In this document: positions 1 to 8,233 of the stretch, piece by piece
How the letters are laid out: each line of letters opens with the position of its first letter
How positions within the stretch are numbered: the stretch's first letter is position 1
Origin: Paenibacillus eucommiae
GTDB taxonomy: Bacteria > Bacillota > Bacilli > Paenibacillales > NBRC-103111
Direction of reading: 5' to 3'
NCBI RefSeq assembly: GCF_017874215.1
Contig: NZ_JAGGLB010000059.1
Coordinates: forward strand, 1-34,223
Length of the DNA: 34,223 bases
Translations under genes and position numbers: made by a program
The notes under the pieces: generated by a model
The model's input: the letters and a program-made list of their open reading frames with translations, nothing else
Told to the model about the DNA's origin: nothing
Database searches by the model: none

Positions 1-513
1 AATAGAGTTACTCCCATCATAACGCCATGCTTCTTCGTTGAGTAGCTTTGTTTTCGATATCCAAAATCTGGAACAACTGTGGGGCAAGCTTAGTCACCGT
101 AGTCCGCTAGAAGCGGAAGTGCAGCGAAATGAGATTGTAACGGTCACGAAAGTACCTTACAGGCTGAAAAGGGGGCGATTGTGGGGAAAACCGCCTTTTA
201 ATGGTCGCGGATGTCCATTAGAATTGTGAATAGGTAAAAATCAGCCTCTAAAGGTCAGCTGTGACCGTTAGAGACAGGTCCTTTCCGTATCTGGAAGAAT
301 GGAAGATATCTTCCATCGTTGTGATATACGGATTACTGCATCGGTCTATTCCTCTTTTGTTGTTGGGTAGGACTTTCAACCGTACAGGATTGGCAGATGT
401 TTTCCAGTTATAGCTATCCATTCATTTGTCAAGCACTGATTGTGGTGTTGAGCCAAAAAAGAAATTAAAAAGAAATCAAAAAATGATCTAAAAGTCAATG
501 GGAGGTCTGGAAA
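1..513. other. Gene-free leader before the sugar ABC cassette
   Basis: I see no convincing gene here. A short open frame at 38-229 has no ribosome site and no recognisable protein. Positions 246-257 and 262-273 form a 12-bp inverted repeat with one mismatch and a 4-nt loop, but no T-run follows, so it is not a good terminator. The stretch near 100-180 weakly resembles 19266-19330 (AGTCCG(C/T)TAGA, then CTGAAA and TGTGGG blocks), which may be decayed repeat DNA. The last 90 bases are A-rich and lead into the ribosome site of the next gene. Confidence 0.5.
299..316. promoter_or_regulatory. Perfect 18-bp palindrome, possible operator
   Basis: ATGGAAGATATCTTCCAT is a perfect palindrome about 200 bases upstream of the sugar-binding lipoprotein gene. 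Dimeric repressors bind sites of this shape. No regulator gene lies beside it in the window, so the assignment is only an inference. Confidence 0.3.
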
Positions 514-2157
514 ATGAAAGCGAGTCCAAAACGTTTATGGATTACTTACTCAATGTTATTTGCAGTGCTTACTATGGTATTTATATCATCGGGATGTTCC
601 AATTCTAACAAAGCCGGGAAAGAAACAGAGAGCCCGGCACCGGTCAACAGCGCCAGTACTGAACCAGTCGATACAAACAGCTTTAAGTTTCCTGTAGATC
701 CAGGAAGTGTGACGCTGAGAGTAGGTGTTCAGGACAGCTACTATGCTCCTGCCAGCTTGGCAAAGAATTTGCCGGTTTTCCAGGAAATCGAGAAAAAGAC
801 GGGTGTGAAGATTGAATGGGAAGTAACACCGCCGGCCCAATTTGCTCAAGCCATAAAGCTCAAGCTGGCTTCGGGGTCGGGCTATGGGGATGTCATTCAA
901 GCTCCTTCCGTTGAGGACATGGTCAAATACGGAAGTGAAGGTATATTCATTCCACTTGAGGGATTAATTGAAAAATATGCGCCAAACATCAAAAAATTAA
1001 TGGATGAAGACCCTAATATAGCGATTAATCACAAATCCCCTGATGGCCATATCTACGGGATATCAACGTTAAATTACTCCCCGCAGCAGACGACATGGCT
1101 GCTCCGCCAGGATTGGCTGGACAAATTGAATTTAAAGGCTCCGGAGACGGCGGAGGATTGGCTTAAAGTGCTGAGGGCTTTCAAAACACAGGATCCGAAC
1201 GGCAACAATAAGCAGGATGAAATTCCACTATCTATTGCCGGGAACGATGTGACCGGGGGGATTAATACACTTGCCTATTTCAGCAATGTTTTTGGTCTTC
1301 ACTTACCCGGCGAATGGTGGGCGGACGAAAGCGGTAAAGTTTCGTACGAATGGATCGACGATAAGGTAAAGGATTGGCTAGCATTTGCTAAAACGCTTTA
1401 TGAGGAAAAGTTGCTCGACCAGGAGTTTGTTGTCAACACGAGCGACAGGGAAACAGCCAATATTAATAACAATTTAGTGGGCACTGTGCTCAAGCATGCA
1501 GGCAATATTCCGATCATGCAATCCGCCATGAAACAGGCCGGAGTCTCTTCGCCCAAATGGACCGCAACGATTCCCGCCAAGACCCAAAGCGGTGAGCAAT
1601 TTATCGTAGGCTATCCTTTGACAAGCACTTATGTTGCTATCAGTAAGGAAAACAAACATCCAGAAATAACCATGATGTGGCTTGATTATTTGTTAGGTAC
1701 AACGGAAGGCAGACGTTATATGACGCTTGGGATTGAGGGCGAAAGTTATGTTGTGGAGGACGATAAAATTAAGTTCACCGATGCTGCTCTACATCCGGAA
1801 CCGGGAGTCGATTATCTTCGTTCCCTTGGAGCCAACTCCATATTGCCCAGACTGACGGGCTTTGAAAACGAGGAGGCATACTGGATGGCTACAGATCCAA
1901 AGATGTGGGATCAAATTATGGACATGCAGAAATTTGTCGTGCCGCCATTCCCAACCCTGATATCCACCGAGGAAGAGAATGCAGAGATAAACAGTATCTT
2001 GACGGATATGGACACCTACAGGCAGGAAATGCTGCTGAAAATGATCACGGGTAAAGAAAGTCTGGACAAATTCGAAGACTATAAGGCGCAAATGAAAAAG
2101 CTTGGCGTAGACAAATTGATTAGCATCAAGCAGAAGCAGTATGACAGAGTGAAATAA
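514..2157 (+). CDS. Extracellular sugar-binding lipoprotein of an LplA/YtcQ-type ABC importer
   Basis: This is the substrate-binding component of a carbohydrate ABC importer, tethered to the outer face of the membrane. Residues 1-28 form a lipoprotein signal peptide ending in the lipobox ISSGC, with Cys28 as the lipidation site. The mature 520-residue protein has the layout of the large LplA/YtcQ family of Paenibacillus and Bacillus, including an 'IPLEGLIEKYAPNI' segment and a 'QDWLDKL' segment typical of the family. GGGAGG lies 10 bases before the ATG. Two permease genes follow, which supports the role. The cassette has no ATPase gene, as is usual where a shared MsmX-type ATPase energises several sugar importers. 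The substrate is unknown, but the beta-helix gene downstream suggests plant polysaccharide fragments. Confidence 0.88.
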   Translation: MKASPKRLWITYSMLFAVLTMVFISSGCSNSNKAGKETESPAPVNSASTEPVDTNSFKFPVDPGSVTLRVGVQDSYYAPASLAKNLPVFQEIEKKTGVKIEWEVTPPAQFAQAIKLKLASGSGYGDVIQAPSVEDMVKYGSEGIFIPLEGLIEKYAPNIKKLMDEDPNIAINHKSPDGHIYGISTLNYSPQQTTWLLRQDWLDKLNLKAPETAEDWLKVLRAFKTQDPNGNNKQDEIPLSIAGNDVTGGINTLAYFSNVFGLHLPGEWWADESGKVSYEWIDDKVKDWLAFAKTLYEEKLLDQEFVVNTSDRETANINNNLVGTVLKHAGNIPIMQSAMKQAGVSSPKWTATIPAKTQSGEQFIVGYPLTSTYVAISKENKHPEITMMWLDYLLGTTEGRRYMTLGIEGESYVVEDDKIKFTDAALHPEPGVDYLRSLGANSILPRLTGFENEEAYWMATDPKMWDQIMDMQKFVVPPFPTLISTEEENAEINSILTDMDTYRQEMLLKMITGKESLDKFEDYKAQMKKLGVDKLISIKQKQYDRVK

Positions 2158-2213
2158 CTATAAATAACTATAAATAACTTAAATAACAACAGGTATTATT
2201 CAACCAATTGCTG

Positions 2214-2258
2214 TCCAGCGCAGTGTTTACCTAGTTGCATCGTTTGCACTGCGCTGGA
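2214..2258 (+). promoter_or_regulatory. Intercistronic hairpin between binding protein and permeases
   Basis: TCCAGCGCAGTG (2214-2225) pairs perfectly with CACTGCGCTGGA (2247-2258) across a 21-nt loop. No T-run follows, so a full terminator is unlikely. A stable stem just after a binding-protein gene often protects its mRNA and keeps it more abundant than the permease message. Here that role is an inference. The stem is preceded by AT-rich copies of TATAAATAAC. Confidence 0.6.
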
Positions 2259-2280
2259 TCGCGATTGATAGGAGGATTTC

Positions 2281-3195
2281 ATGCGTTCACATGCTCAGTT
2301 GCTGAGAGGGTGGCGGAGGGACAAATATTTGTGGCTGTTGGTTTCTCCGGTGCTTATCTACTATGTTGTTTTTCACTACATTCCTATGTACGGAATCACA
2401 ATAGCCTTTAAAGATTTTACTGCTGTTAAAGGCATATTGGGCAGTCCGTGGGTCGGGATGAAGTGGATGAATCAGTTTTTCGACTCGATGTATTTCAACA
2501 GACTCTTCTTTAACACGCTCAAACTGAGCGTTTACAGTCTTTTATGGGGGTTCCCCATCCCGATTCTATTTGCGCTGCTGCTCAACGAGGTGAAGGATGG
2601 TTTATTTAAGAAAGTTACGCAAAGTGTGAGTTACTTACCGCATTTTATTTCAATTGTTGTTATTTGCGGGATGATTCTTACTTTTCTTTCACCGAGTACC
2701 GGCATCGTCAATATGGCGATTCAAGCGATAGGTCTTGAACCGATCAATTTCATGAGTGAATCAGGCTGGTTCCGTACGATTTATATCGGTTCCGGTATTT
2801 GGCAGCAGTTTGGGTGGAGCTCGATTATTTATATTGCTGCCATGGCTTCGATCAACCCTGAGCTTTACGAGGCATCCACCTGCGATGGTGCGGATCGCTG
2901 GAAGCAAATGTTTCATATTACACTGCCAGGTATTTTTCCGACGATTATGATCTTGCTGGTACTCAGCTTCGGCAGTATCTTGAGTGTTGGTTTCGAAAAA
3001 ATCATCCTATTGTATAACCCCACAACTTATGAAACGGCAGATGTCATATCCACCTACGTGTACAGAAGAGGACTGCTCGGCTCCGAATTCAGCTTCGGCG
3101 CAGCCGTATCGTTGTTTAATAGCGTGATCAATTTTGTTCTTCTAATTACTTTTAATTGGCTGAGTAAAAAATTTACAGAAGTATCCTTGTGGTAA
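2281..3195 (+). CDS. ABC sugar importer permease, LplB type
   Basis: This is an inner-membrane permease of 304 residues with six predicted membrane helices. The cytoplasmic EAA loop, which docks the ATPase, reads EASTCDGADRWKQMFHITLP at about residues 199-218. That matches the MalF-like LplB family (YtcP partner). ATAGGAGG sits 5 bases before the ATG. It is separated from the binding-protein gene by 123 bases with a stem-loop, and from the next permease by only 12 bases, so the two permeases are surely co-transcribed. It forms the channel as a heterodimer with the product of 3208-4086. Confidence 0.9.
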   Translation: MRSHAQLLRGWRRDKYLWLLVSPVLIYYVVFHYIPMYGITIAFKDFTAVKGILGSPWVGMKWMNQFFDSMYFNRLFFNTLKLSVYSLLWGFPIPILFALLLNEVKDGLFKKVTQSVSYLPHFISIVVICGMILTFLSPSTGIVNMAIQAIGLEPINFMSESGWFRTIYIGSGIWQQFGWSSIIYIAAMASINPELYEASTCDGADRWKQMFHITLPGIFPTIMILLVLSFGSILSVGFEKIILLYNPTTYETADVISTYVYRRGLLGSEFSFGAAVSLFNSVINFVLLITFNWLSKKFTEVSLW

Positions 3196-3207
3196 AGGGG
3201 CATTGAA

Positions 3208-4086
3208 ATGATACACAAACGAACAACCAGAGAGCTCGTGGAAGATGGGCTGATCAGGATTATCCTTTTACTAGCGATTATTGCGACTGTATATCCGTTT
3301 CTTTTCGTTCTGAGCTTGTCCGTAAGCGATCCATTGGAAGTATCCAGAATGTCGGTGTGGCTGCTGCCCAAAGGCTTCTCGTTGGAAGCTTATAAAACTG
3401 CTTTTAACAATCCGGATATGTTTATATCGTATTATAATACAATCTTTTATACAGTGACTGGCACCACATTAAACGTATTTTTGACGGTTTTAGCCGGATT
3501 TACACTAGCTAGACGGACGTTTGGCGGCAGAAATATCGTGATGATCATAATCGTGTTCACTATGTTTTTTAGTGGAGGACTCATTCCGGAATATTTGTTA
3601 GTTAAAAATCTGGGTTTGTACGATACCCGTTGGGCCATTATTTTGCCTACTGCAGCTAACGCGTTTTTCATCATTATTGCCAGAACTTTCTTTCAAGGTA
3701 TACCGGAGAGCTTGTATGAATCGGCTTTTATGGATGGGGCTAACGATATGACGATTTTACAGAAAATCGCGATTCCGTTGTCGAAGCCGATCCTTGCGGT
3801 GCTGACGTTATTTTATGCGGTTAATCATTGGAACAGTTATTTCCCATCGCTGATTTACTTATCCAAAGCAAGCCTCCAGCCGATCCAAATCTATCTGATG
3901 AAGCTGCTTATTCAAGCGGACAACACGCAGGCATTGGGTTCTTTGGAAGGTGTCGATAGGATGCTTCAATCCTTGCAGATCAAATATGCAGTCATCATTA
4001 TTGTCATCTTGCCGATTGTAATGATTTATCCATTGCTGCAGCGGTTTTTTATTAAGGGAGTTTTGATTGGTTCTATCAAAGGATAA
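3208..4086 (+). CDS. ABC sugar importer permease, LplC/YtcP type
   Basis: This is the second permease of the importer, 292 residues, of the MalG-like LplC/YtcP group. An N-terminal helix is followed by the family's 'PLEVSRMSVWLLPKGFSLEAY' type segment, and the EAA loop is ESAFMDGANDMTILQKIAIP at about residues 171-190. An AGGGG ribosome site precedes the ATG. It lies 12 bases behind the first permease. After its stop come 150 bases without a clear terminator before the secreted beta-helix gene, so that gene may be in the same transcript. Confidence 0.9.
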   Translation: MIHKRTTRELVEDGLIRIILLLAIIATVYPFLFVLSLSVSDPLEVSRMSVWLLPKGFSLEAYKTAFNNPDMFISYYNTIFYTVTGTTLNVFLTVLAGFTLARRTFGGRNIVMIIIVFTMFFSGGLIPEYLLVKNLGLYDTRWAIILPTAANAFFIIIARTFFQGIPESLYESAFMDGANDMTILQKIAIPLSKPILAVLTLFYAVNHWNSYFPSLIYLSKASLQPIQIYLMKLLIQADNTQALGSLEGVDRMLQSLQIKYAVIIIVILPIVMIYPLLQRFFIKGVLIGSIKG

Positions 4087-4237
4087 TTAGGATAATGGAT
4101 TTTCCAAAGAACATTGGATTTTCCTGAAGGGGGGGATGCCAGAACCTGTCAAAGAATAGAGAAGTGCGAGGCGGAGCTGGGTCGAGAAATCACTGCGAAC
4201 TTCATAAGAAACGGTAAATCCAAAGGAGGAATATGGT

Positions 4238-4900
4238 ATGGATGACAAAAAAAGTGTAAATTCGAAAATGACCCGAAGGAAGCTGCTGGCATCGATCGGC
4301 ATGGCTGGTGTGGCTATAGCAGCGGAAAGCGTACTGCCCAAATCCATGAATCGTACAGCGAATGCTGAAGCAACAACCGTTACGAACGCTGTTTATGGAG
4401 ATCAGGCTTCATTACTTGGAGGGGGCACGAACAGCTATAGTGGATTGGCTGGTGGGATATCGTGCGTAGAGACGGCTAACATCGCCGATTTGCGCTCTTT
4501 GCTAGCGCCTACTGTCGGGACGATTTATTATGTAACCGATTATGGACAGGAAGGTCATTTCTATTATGATTCAGCCGATAGTGTCTCTGTTGACAACACA
4601 GGCACTATACTTGTTTCCTCTGGCGGGGCGCGCTTTAAGCGGATTTTCGACCGCTGCTCCGTGGACGTGAAATGGTTTGGCGCCAAAGGCGATGGTTCAA
4701 CGGACGATTCCCTGGCGATCAATAGTGCAAACGCTTTTGCAGCCTCGATCGGAGCCCGGCTGGTCTTTCCGGCAGGTACATATCAGGGATATCTCTTAAC
4801 GCCAACGACTAGCTGGGCGTCGGAATGTGGGGCGACCGTGCGGAACTCGCGAAACGACTTGACTTATGCCAATGATGACAATCGCAAATTTGCAAGGTGA
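4238..4900 (+). CDS. N-terminal part of a frameshifted Tat-exported pectate-lyase-like beta-helix protein
   Basis: The start ATG follows a strong AAAGGAGG site. Residues 11-35 carry a twin-arginine signal (MTRRKLLASIG, then a hydrophobic AGVAIA stretch), so export in folded form by Tat is expected. From about residue 145 the sequence VKWFGAKGDGSTDD is the hallmark of the Pectate_lyase_3 / GH28-like beta-helix family (PF12708). The frame stops at TGA 4898-4900, but the fold clearly continues in the next frame from 4897. One extra G at AAGGTG (4894-4899) would join the halves as ...FARVNEVSN..., giving about 744 residues. So this is half of a broken gene or a sequencing slip. It probably acts on cell-surface or plant polysaccharide feeding the importer upstream. 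Confidence 0.85.
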   Translation: MDDKKSVNSKMTRRKLLASIGMAGVAIAAESVLPKSMNRTANAEATTVTNAVYGDQASLLGGGTNSYSGLAGGISCVETANIADLRSLLAPTVGTIYYVTDYGQEGHFYYDSADSVSVDNTGTILVSSGGARFKRIFDRCSVDVKWFGAKGDGSTDDSLAINSANAFAASIGARLVFPAGTYQGYLLTPTTSWASECGATVRNSRNDLTYANDDNRKFAR

Positions 4901-6471
4901 ATGAGGTCAGCAACATTAGTTTCGAAGGATTGACTTTCGACGGCAACGTAAGCAACGATCCGACGAATTGGGGAAGCGGAGCCTATAACGCCTTTACCGG
5001 GGCTGTAGGGTTGGTTTTACTCAACAGCAATAACATACGCATCAAGGCCTGCACGTTCCGGAACAGCATGATGTCGGGTATTCGTATTCAAAGCAGTTCT
5101 TCGGTGACCGTCGAAGAGACCAAAGTTAGCCATGCACGGGGCAATTTCGGCGACGCCATATACGTGGAGAAATCTAACGATATACGTTTCGACCGTTGTT
5201 CGGTTGAAGATTATACAAGAATCGGATTCGTCACCGAAACAGGCTCCTACAACATCTCGTTCTCCCAATGTTATGCCAAAAACGGTCACCACGCTTCCAA
5301 GCTGTACGGCGGTGCTGAATATAATGCCGGATTCTGGTCTGAAAACTCACAAAACGTTACATTCTCACAATGTGTCGCTGAAAATAACACGCACCGTGGT
5401 TTTGTTGCGACAACGGGACCGTTAACGGTTAGCACTGTCATATCCGCCAGTTTCCACTTCCAGTCCTGTTTGTCTATTAATAATCGCTCTGTAGGGTTTG
5501 CAATGGGTACATGGACTCTGCATCCTGTTCATGTTTCATGCAGTAATTGTTCCTCGTATGGTGCGGAAAAGGGCTTTATGATGACGATTTATAATCATAA
5601 CGATACCTTTACGTTAGACGGCTGCTATGTATATGTCCCGTCCAACAATACCGTGGATACCGTAGCTTATGCGGTTCAAAACTTTGAGTTAGGCACCGTA
5701 TCAACCACTACACCCAAAATCGCGCTGACGAACTGCGTATCTGATTGCGGGGCAATGGACTGGTCCAAGTTTTCATCTACACAGCATGATTCTGCGGATT
5801 TCGCCTGCATCGCTGAACCGTATCCTAACCGGGTAAGCGGCGGAGGAAAAGCGAATATTACGATTGATAATTTCGTGAATGCGAATCAGGGTGCTTCTGT
5901 GGTCATCAAGTCCCTCAAAGGGGCGCCGAGCTTCAAAATCAGCAACAGCTATGTGACCATTCCTGTCATCAGTGATTTCACGGATTTCCAATTATCGAAC
6001 TGCAGATTGACTACGCTTTCACATTCATTTGGCGGTACGGGCTGCTACGGCACGATGTCCATGTCTAATTGCGTAGTCCAGGGAGACATGAAGGTCGTCA
6101 CAGGCGAGAGAATTATTTTGGATTCGGTTCATTTCCGCAGCTGGACGGGCAAAACCATAGAAATAACCCGGTTCACAGGCAATATGGTCCGGATTTCGAA
6201 TTGCCAGTTCGAGAAAGATATTGCTGCTTCTGACTATGTGCTGAAATTGACGGGCTCGGGCTCCTTTAAACCGCCAGTCATTATCGCTAATTGTACGTTC
6301 TACAACAGCCCGAATGTAGCAGCGCCTAGCAAATCGTTTATTTATACCGTTGCCAGCGGGATTTCGCCGATTTTTTCCGGCTGCTTCTCGGACGATTCAG
6401 TGCCTAATTTGCTGAGTACAGGAGGGGTGTTAAGCGCTCCGTCAGGGAATATGCTGGTGACCATGCACTAA
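4897..6471 (+). CDS. C-terminal part of the frameshifted right-handed beta-helix protein
   Basis: This 524-residue frame is built of repeated beta-helix coils: many short 'N/S-x-x-F/I-x-x-C' rungs (for example NIRIKACTF, DIRFDRCSVEDY and NVTFSQCVAEN) typical of right-handed parallel beta-helix (PbH1) proteins. It begins with GTG at 4897, directly overlapping the stop of the preceding frame. There is no ribosome site at that GTG, so it is not an independent gene but the continuation of 4238-4900 after a -1 frame change. No catalytic residues can be assigned by eye. The family includes polysaccharide lyases, GH28-like hydrolases and phage tailspikes. The position behind a sugar importer favours a polysaccharide-degrading enzyme. 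Confidence 0.85.
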   Translation: MNEVSNISFEGLTFDGNVSNDPTNWGSGAYNAFTGAVGLVLLNSNNIRIKACTFRNSMMSGIRIQSSSSVTVEETKVSHARGNFGDAIYVEKSNDIRFDRCSVEDYTRIGFVTETGSYNISFSQCYAKNGHHASKLYGGAEYNAGFWSENSQNVTFSQCVAENNTHRGFVATTGPLTVSTVISASFHFQSCLSINNRSVGFAMGTWTLHPVHVSCSNCSSYGAEKGFMMTIYNHNDTFTLDGCYVYVPSNNTVDTVAYAVQNFELGTVSTTTPKIALTNCVSDCGAMDWSKFSSTQHDSADFACIAEPYPNRVSGGGKANITIDNFVNANQGASVVIKSLKGAPSFKISNSYVTIPVISDFTDFQLSNCRLTTLSHSFGGTGCYGTMSMSNCVVQGDMKVVTGERIILDSVHFRSWTGKTIEITRFTGNMVRISNCQFEKDIAASDYVLKLTGSGSFKPPVIIANCTFYNSPNVAAPSKSFIYTVASGISPIFSGCFSDDSVPNLLSTGGVLSAPSGNMLVTMH

Positions 6472-6486
6472 GGAGATAAAAAAAAT

Positions 6487-6842
6487 GCCGTGTGGCGTCC
6501 TTAGAGGAGTGTGTTCGAAACTCTGGAGCGTTGCGGGAGGGAAGGGCTGTAGGCTCCAGCCGCTGTTAAAGATTTGTTCCCTTGATTGGAATGGATGAGG
6601 AGGTAGGAACAAATCTTTAAAGGCGGACGCTACCGCTCTTCCACCCACAGCCCTTCCCTCTTCTCAGCTACAATCGCACGAAGCGTACGAACACCTAGCT
6701 CAAACGGACTGCCAGCATGGGTTTTTCTCTGGCTCGGAGGAGATTTCCCGCGTGCTAAGGCCGCAGGAACGGAAGACCGCGCGCCAGCTGAGAAGGATCT
6801 GCTACAGATCTCTACTTTAACGATGATTTTTTCATCGTTAAA
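6487..6842 (-). repeat. Long-hairpin dispersed repeat, copy 1, with linked palindrome
   Basis: This is the first of three related elements (others at 19541-19880 and 29455-29667) and is inverted relative to them. The inner stem pairs TTAAAGATTTGTTCC (6566-6580) with GGAACAAATCTTTAA (6606-6620) around a 25-nt loop. An outer 15-bp stem pairs the segments near 6540-6554 and 6646-6660. Beyond that are partly complementary ends resembling TTTGAGCT..TGTTCGT. Homology with copy 2 extends on through a diverged 130-base flank to the TTTAACGATG palindrome at 6816-6842. A GTG-started reading frame conserved in all copies runs leftward from 6648. I do not recognise the element. It fills the 600-base gap between genes. 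Confidence 0.8.
6816..6842. repeat. TTTAACGATGA palindrome with T5 loop
   Basis: TTTAACGATGA (6816-6826) and TCATCGTTAAA (6832-6842) are perfect 11-base inverted arms around TTTTT. The same palindrome occurs four more times at 19372-19565 and in broken form near 34086-34136. Confidence 0.85.
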
Positions 6843-7004
6843 AGCATACGTTCCACTCCACAACTTGACTTTAACGACCTACAGGAATGCTTAAGTGCAG
6901 CACCCGCTCATTTCCCTCTCATTTCGGCGGAGTGCGGAGTGCGGGTGGTTCGGGGTAGGCTCTTCTTTTGCGGGGACCCCGAAATTATTAAATTCTACAT
7001 GTGT

Positions 7005-7046
7005 AAAAAAAACTGCCTCCGGCTGTTAAGCGGGAAGCAGTTTTTT
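7005..7046 (-). terminator. Rho-independent terminator of the SLH gene
   Basis: On the minus strand, 27 bases after the SLH stop codon, AACTGC / GCAGTT closes a stem extended by TCC/GGA and GCT/AGC with a GTTA loop. It is flanked by T-runs on both strands, so it could work in both directions. Confidence 0.85.
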
Positions 7047-7072
7047 GGAATTTGTGCTGTAGTTGTGATCAT

Positions 7073-8038
7073 TTATTCTACGGAGGTGTCGCCAACTATC
7101 CCTGTGCTGGAAGGCATTGAGATCGAAACAGCTTGATCCAACACTGGCTTGTAAGCAGAACCTACATAAGTAACGAGTTTAATTTCGGTAAGGACTTGAG
7201 GGTACATTTTATCCGGATCTGGCAGCACGGTTTCTGTGTGGATGATGGCTTCGCTGCCATTGAAGGTAATGCCAGTCACGATAAATCCATATCCTGGATG
7301 TGGAGCTTGAGCGGATATAGTTATTTCATTTACTTTATCATTAATGGCCTTACTTTCCAGCTTCATATCGGTTAGTGGGTTTGGTTCAGGCTGCGGATCC
7401 GGGCCAACTGGTGTATTAGCGACGAATTCCATAGCATCGAACAGCCAGCTAGCGGCTTCACCACGGGAGATTTCTGTTTTTGGAGCAAACTTTTGCTCTT
7501 TGTCCAGTTCAGCAATATGCGTAATGAGCAGCTTTTGCACGCTGTCGGAGTAAGCAGGTGTAATGTCCGCTTCGTCTTTTACCATAATGAACTGCATCGT
7601 ATAGGCATGATCACCATTAGCTTCCATAGCGCGGAAAAGGTGGTGAGCAAATTGCTCTTTGGTCATCAGTTGATCGGGTTTTACATCCTTGGGTATATCC
7701 AGACCATTGACATGTGCGATAATGAACGCCTCCGAATACCAGGCTCCATCCTTCACATTCGTGAAATAATCACTGGCAAGCGGAGCTTTATTAAACAGGA
7801 AGCGGGCAAAGCTGACATCTAGGCCCTTCACGATCATGGAAACACCTGCGGCATAAGTGAGCTTACCGTCCGGATTGAATTTTCCGTTAGCTTCTCCGGA
7901 TAGAATTCCTGCCTTTTTCAGTGCTTGGATTTTCTCAGCATGGGGGCTCGACTGGATGTCGGAGAAAGCCCAAGCGGATTGTGCCATAGTGAAAATAAGC
8001 ATGATTGACATCGCGAGCAGCATCCATTTCTTTTTCAT
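7073..8038 (-). CDS. Secreted S-layer homology (SLH) domain protein
   Basis: This is a surface protein of about 321 residues. A signal peptide (MKKKWMLLAMSIMLIFTMAQ, cleaved after SAWA) leads into three SLH modules: FSDIQSSPHAEKIQALKKAG..., then FTNVKDGAWYSEAF..., then AYSDSVQKLL.... These anchor proteins to pyruvylated cell-wall polymer. A proline-rich linker (GPDPQPEPNP) follows, then a C-terminal domain of about 100 residues that resembles PrcB-type domains, though weakly. The ATG at 8038 is chosen over a GTG at 8044 because AGAGGTG stands 8 bases before it. A promoter (TTGAAA-N17-TAAAAT) lies just upstream and a terminator just downstream, so it is monocistronic. Confidence 0.88.
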   Translation of the reverse strand: MKKKWMLLAMSIMLIFTMAQSAWAFSDIQSSPHAEKIQALKKAGILSGEANGKFNPDGKLTYAAGVSMIVKGLDVSFARFLFNKAPLASDYFTNVKDGAWYSEAFIIAHVNGLDIPKDVKPDQLMTKEQFAHHLFRAMEANGDHAYTMQFIMVKDEADITPAYSDSVQKLLITHIAELDKEQKFAPKTEISRGEAASWLFDAMEFVANTPVGPDPQPEPNPLTDMKLESKAINDKVNEITISAQAPHPGYGFIVTGITFNGSEAIIHTETVLPDPDKMYPQVLTEIKLVTYVGSAYKPVLDQAVSISMPSSTGIVGDTSVE

Positions 8039-8073
8039 TAACACTTCACCTCTTTGGAATTTTTTTTGGAAAT

Positions 8074-8102
8074 ATTTTACTCTAATGAGTAGTTGGTTTC
8101 AA
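8074..8102 (-). promoter_or_regulatory. Sigma-A promoter of the SLH gene
   Basis: On the minus strand TTGAAA (8102-8097), a 17-base spacer and TAAAAT (8079-8074) sit about 35 bases before the start codon. Each box matches the vegetative consensus at five of six positions. Confidence 0.7.
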
Positions 8103-8173
8103 ACTTCTGGTCTTTTGCAGCTGCATCCTCTTAGACGGACCCCTTATAAAAAAGGTTGCATCTGTTATCCCGG

Positions 8174-8202
8174 TTTTCAATTGTCTGGGACTGTGGTACA
8201 CT
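8174..8202 (+). promoter_or_regulatory. Candidate promoter of the nikR-like gene
   Basis: TTTTCA (8174-8179), a 17-base spacer and TACACT (8197-8202) lie 31 bases before the start codon at 8234. The match is fair, not strong. Confidence 0.45.
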
Positions 8203-8233
8203 TTTAGAAAAACGTAGCAGGCAAGGTGGTCTC

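Noticed and set aside
38..229. 63-residue open frame at the window start
   Set aside because: No ribosome site, no recognisable protein and a composition unlike the real genes.
4891..4900. Programmed ribosomal frameshift in the beta-helix gene
   Set aside because: No in-phase slippery heptamer and no clear stimulatory stem were seen. A lost G explains the break more simply.
6630..6863. Open frame through the copy-1 flank and palindrome
   Set aside because: It translates repeat DNA, including the palindrome, and has no equivalent in the other copies.
8156..8233. Longer NikR start at 8156
   Set aside because: The extra 26 residues lack family similarity and overlap the promoter region. ATG 8234 has the ribosome site.
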